This document shows, piece after piece, positions 62,645-64,000 of a stretch of 64,000 nucleotides of DNA. The notes under the pieces are model-generated. The model was not told the DNA's origin and did no database searches. It was given only the letters and a program-made list of their open reading frames with translations. Within the stretch, counting starts at the first letter, position 1, and each line of letters opens with the position of its first letter. The stretch is taken from the NCBI GenBank assembly GCA_963738575.1, contig CAVTWY010000002.1, forward strand, positions 1,488,001 through 1,552,000, in the 5' to 3' direction. The translations under genes were made by a program, and so were the position numbers. This DNA is from CAVTWY01 sp963738575. GTDB taxonomy: Bacteria; Pseudomonadota; Gammaproteobacteria; Burkholderiales; Burkholderiaceae_C.

Positions 62645-63899
62645 AACGCAAGGCCTCCGCCGGGTTGATGCGGCTGGCACGCCAGCTGGGGTACAGCGTG
62701 GCCAAAAAGGCAAGCACCAGTGAAATCAAACCAATGGGCACGATGTCGCCCCACTGTGGGTCACTGGGCAATTGGCTGATGAGGTAGATGTTGCTGGGCA
62801 AAAAACTGGTTGATAGCAACCGTTCGATGGCGGGCACGATGGTGCTGATGTTGAAGGCGATCAGCAAGCCCATGCCTACACCGAGCAACGTGCCGACAAT
62901 ACCGGCCGTGGCGCCCTGCACCATGAAGATGCCCATGATGGACCGGGGGCTGGCCCCCAGCGTGCGAAGAATCGCAATGTCGGACTGCTTGTCGGTCACC
63001 GTCATCACGAGCGTGCTCACCAAGTTGAAAGCTGCCACAGCAACGATCAAGGTCAGGATGATGAACAACATGCGTTTTTCAAGTTGCACCGCGTCGTACC
63101 AGTTGCGGTTGGTGCGAGTCCAGTCGCTCACCACCACGCCGTCACCCACCGCGCCGATGAGTTGCTGGGCCACCCCCCGCGCGTCATGCAAATTGGCCAA
63201 TTTCAGCTGCACCCCGGTCGGGCCATCGTAGCGGTAGAGGCGCTGCGCGTCTTCGATATGAATCAGTGCATAGGAGCTGTCGTAGTCGTAGTGCCCTGAC
63301 TCGAACGTTCCACTGACCGTGAATTGCTTCAAGCGCGGAACCACCCCGGCGGGGGTGACTTGACCACTGGGGGCGATGACCGTCACGCTCTCTCCCAGCT
63401 TGACGTTGAGTTGCCGCGCAAGCTCGATGCCCAAGACCACGTTCCAAGTCCCTGAAGTCAAGGTGGCAAACGCTGTGTCGCGCAGCTGTTTGCCCACCAC
63501 GGTGACCGTGGCTTCGTCCACGGGTGATATCCCGCGCACCAAAGCACCACGCATGGTGTCCCCACGGGCCACCAGCGATTGGGTGGCGATGAACGGGGCA
63601 GCGCCAACCACGTCCTTGGGCTGTGCGGCGCGCGCCTGGTCGGCCAGCGTGCGCCAGTTGGCCAAACCATTGCCGCGGGCATCAAAGAGTTCAATGTGCG
63701 CAATCACGCTCAACATGCGATCGCGCACGTCGCGTTGAAAACCGTTCATCACTGAAAGCACGATGATGAGCGCAGCGACACCCAGTGCGATGCCCAGCAC
63801 AGAGACGAATGAAATGAAGGAGATAAAGCTGTTGCGACCAGCGGCGCGGCTCGCCCGCGTGTACCGCCAGCCAACCTGCCATTCGTAAGGAGCGTTCAT
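62637..63899 (-). CDS. lolE: Lipoprotein-releasing ABC transporter permease, LolC/LolE family
   Basis: Inner-membrane subunit of the Lol system with four helices: one at the N-terminus (FISFVSVLGIALGVAALIIVLSVMNGFQ, the LolC/E hallmark), a large periplasmic domain (residues about 50-270), and three C-terminal helices with SDIAILRTLGASPRSIMGIF. It ends in the family's YPSWRASRINPAEALRYE motif. The length of 420 residues fits. Only one LolC/E-type gene is visible, as in species with a homodimeric LolF-like permease, but a second copy could lie outside the window. Symbol given for the family. Confidence 0.9.
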   Translation of the reverse strand: MNAPYEWQVGWRYTRASRAAGRNSFISFISFVSVLGIALGVAALIIVLSVMNGFQRDVRDRMLSVIAHIELFDARGNGLANWRTLADQARAAQPKDVVGAAPFIATQSLVARGDTMRGALVRGISPVDEATVTVVGKQLRDTAFATLTSGTWNVVLGIELARQLNVKLGESVTVIAPSGQVTPAGVVPRLKQFTVSGTFESGHYDYDSSYALIHIEDAQRLYRYDGPTGVQLKLANLHDARGVAQQLIGAVGDGVVVSDWTRTNRNWYDAVQLEKRMLFIILTLIVAVAAFNLVSTLVMTVTDKQSDIAILRTLGASPRSIMGIFMVQGATAGIVGTLLGVGMGLLIAFNISTIVPAIERLLSTSFLPSNIYLISQLPSDPQWGDIVPIGLISLVLAFLATLYPSWRASRINPAEALRYE

Positions 63900-64000
63900 G
63901 CGGGTGTCATGCTAACCGACCGTTGATCCACGCCCTTTGGTTTGGACGTACTCCGATGCAAACGTGCCGACGCGGTCCGTGTCACGCCCCACCCTGGCGA

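Noticed and set aside
63900..64000. A gene start at the right edge
   Set aside because: The final 100 bases show no start codon with a ribosome site and no recognisable protein segment on either strand.

Overview
The window is GC-rich, dense bacterial chromosome, most likely from the Burkholderiales (Betaproteobacteria; Comamonadaceae or the neighbouring Leptothrix/Rubrivivax group). This rests on protein families and gene order: fmdB-DUF502-aspS-nudB-(EEP nuclease)-clsB, ubiJ-ubiB, lolE-lolD, and a complete five-step histidine-utilisation (hut) locus. No rRNA, tRNA, insertion sequence, phage gene or CRISPR array was seen.

Layout. (1) 1-4.3 kb, minus: a membrane protein cut by the window edge, a fatty-acid hydroxylase, an exported methyltransferase, a thermonuclease-like protein, a DUF429 protein and an EamA/DMT transporter, mostly with overlapping starts and stops. 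(2) 4.3-6.9 kb, plus: an asparaginase, a small unknown protein and nadC. (3) 6.9-18.3 kb: the hut locus, two divergent operons around a 94-bp intergenic region with a perfect palindrome that fits a HutC operator. Leftward run hutU, hutH and a NitT/TauT-type ABC importer; rightward run hutC, a frameshifted phytanoyl-CoA-dioxygenase-like gene, hutD, hutI, hutG and hutF. Together they take histidine through urocanate, imidazolonepropionate, formiminoglutamate and formylglutamate to glutamate and formate. (4) 18.3-30.7 kb, minus: housekeeping genes (Na/Pi cotransporter, clsB, EEP nuclease, a frameshifted acyltransferase, nudB, aspS, DUF502, fmdB, Na+/solute symporter, ubiB, ubiJ).

(5) 30.8-60.8 kb is a large exopolysaccharide/glycoconjugate locus. 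Its rightward start encodes an undecaprenyl-phosphate sugar transferase, an EpsL-like outer-membrane barrel, galE and a glycosyltransferase, followed by two lipoproteins with a nearly identical SGNH-hydrolase-like domain. The leftward block (56.2 to 39.3 kb) reads as one seven-gene unit: a formyltransferase/NRPS protein whose adenylation domain is split by a luciferase-like monooxygenase, a glycosyltransferase, a PIG-L deacetylase, a 2201-residue polyketide synthase, a glycosyltransferase, a polysaccharide deacetylase and a glycosyltransferase. It is flanked by an EpsI-like gene without a visible exosortase, a frameshifted Ig-like/DUF1996 lipoprotein and another glycosyltransferase. This hybrid assembly line inside a polysaccharide locus is the most novel-looking part of the window. 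My inference is that it makes an acyl/aminoacyl decoration of a surface polysaccharide or a secreted glycolipopeptide.

(6) 60.9-63.9 kb, minus: a nitronate monooxygenase and the lipoprotein-release genes lolD and lolE. The last 100 bases hold nothing I can assign.

Three genes (dioxygenase, acyltransferase, DUF1996 lipoprotein) each need one base-scale frameshift to be read through. They may be real lesions, a switchable poly-C tract in one case, or sequencing errors.
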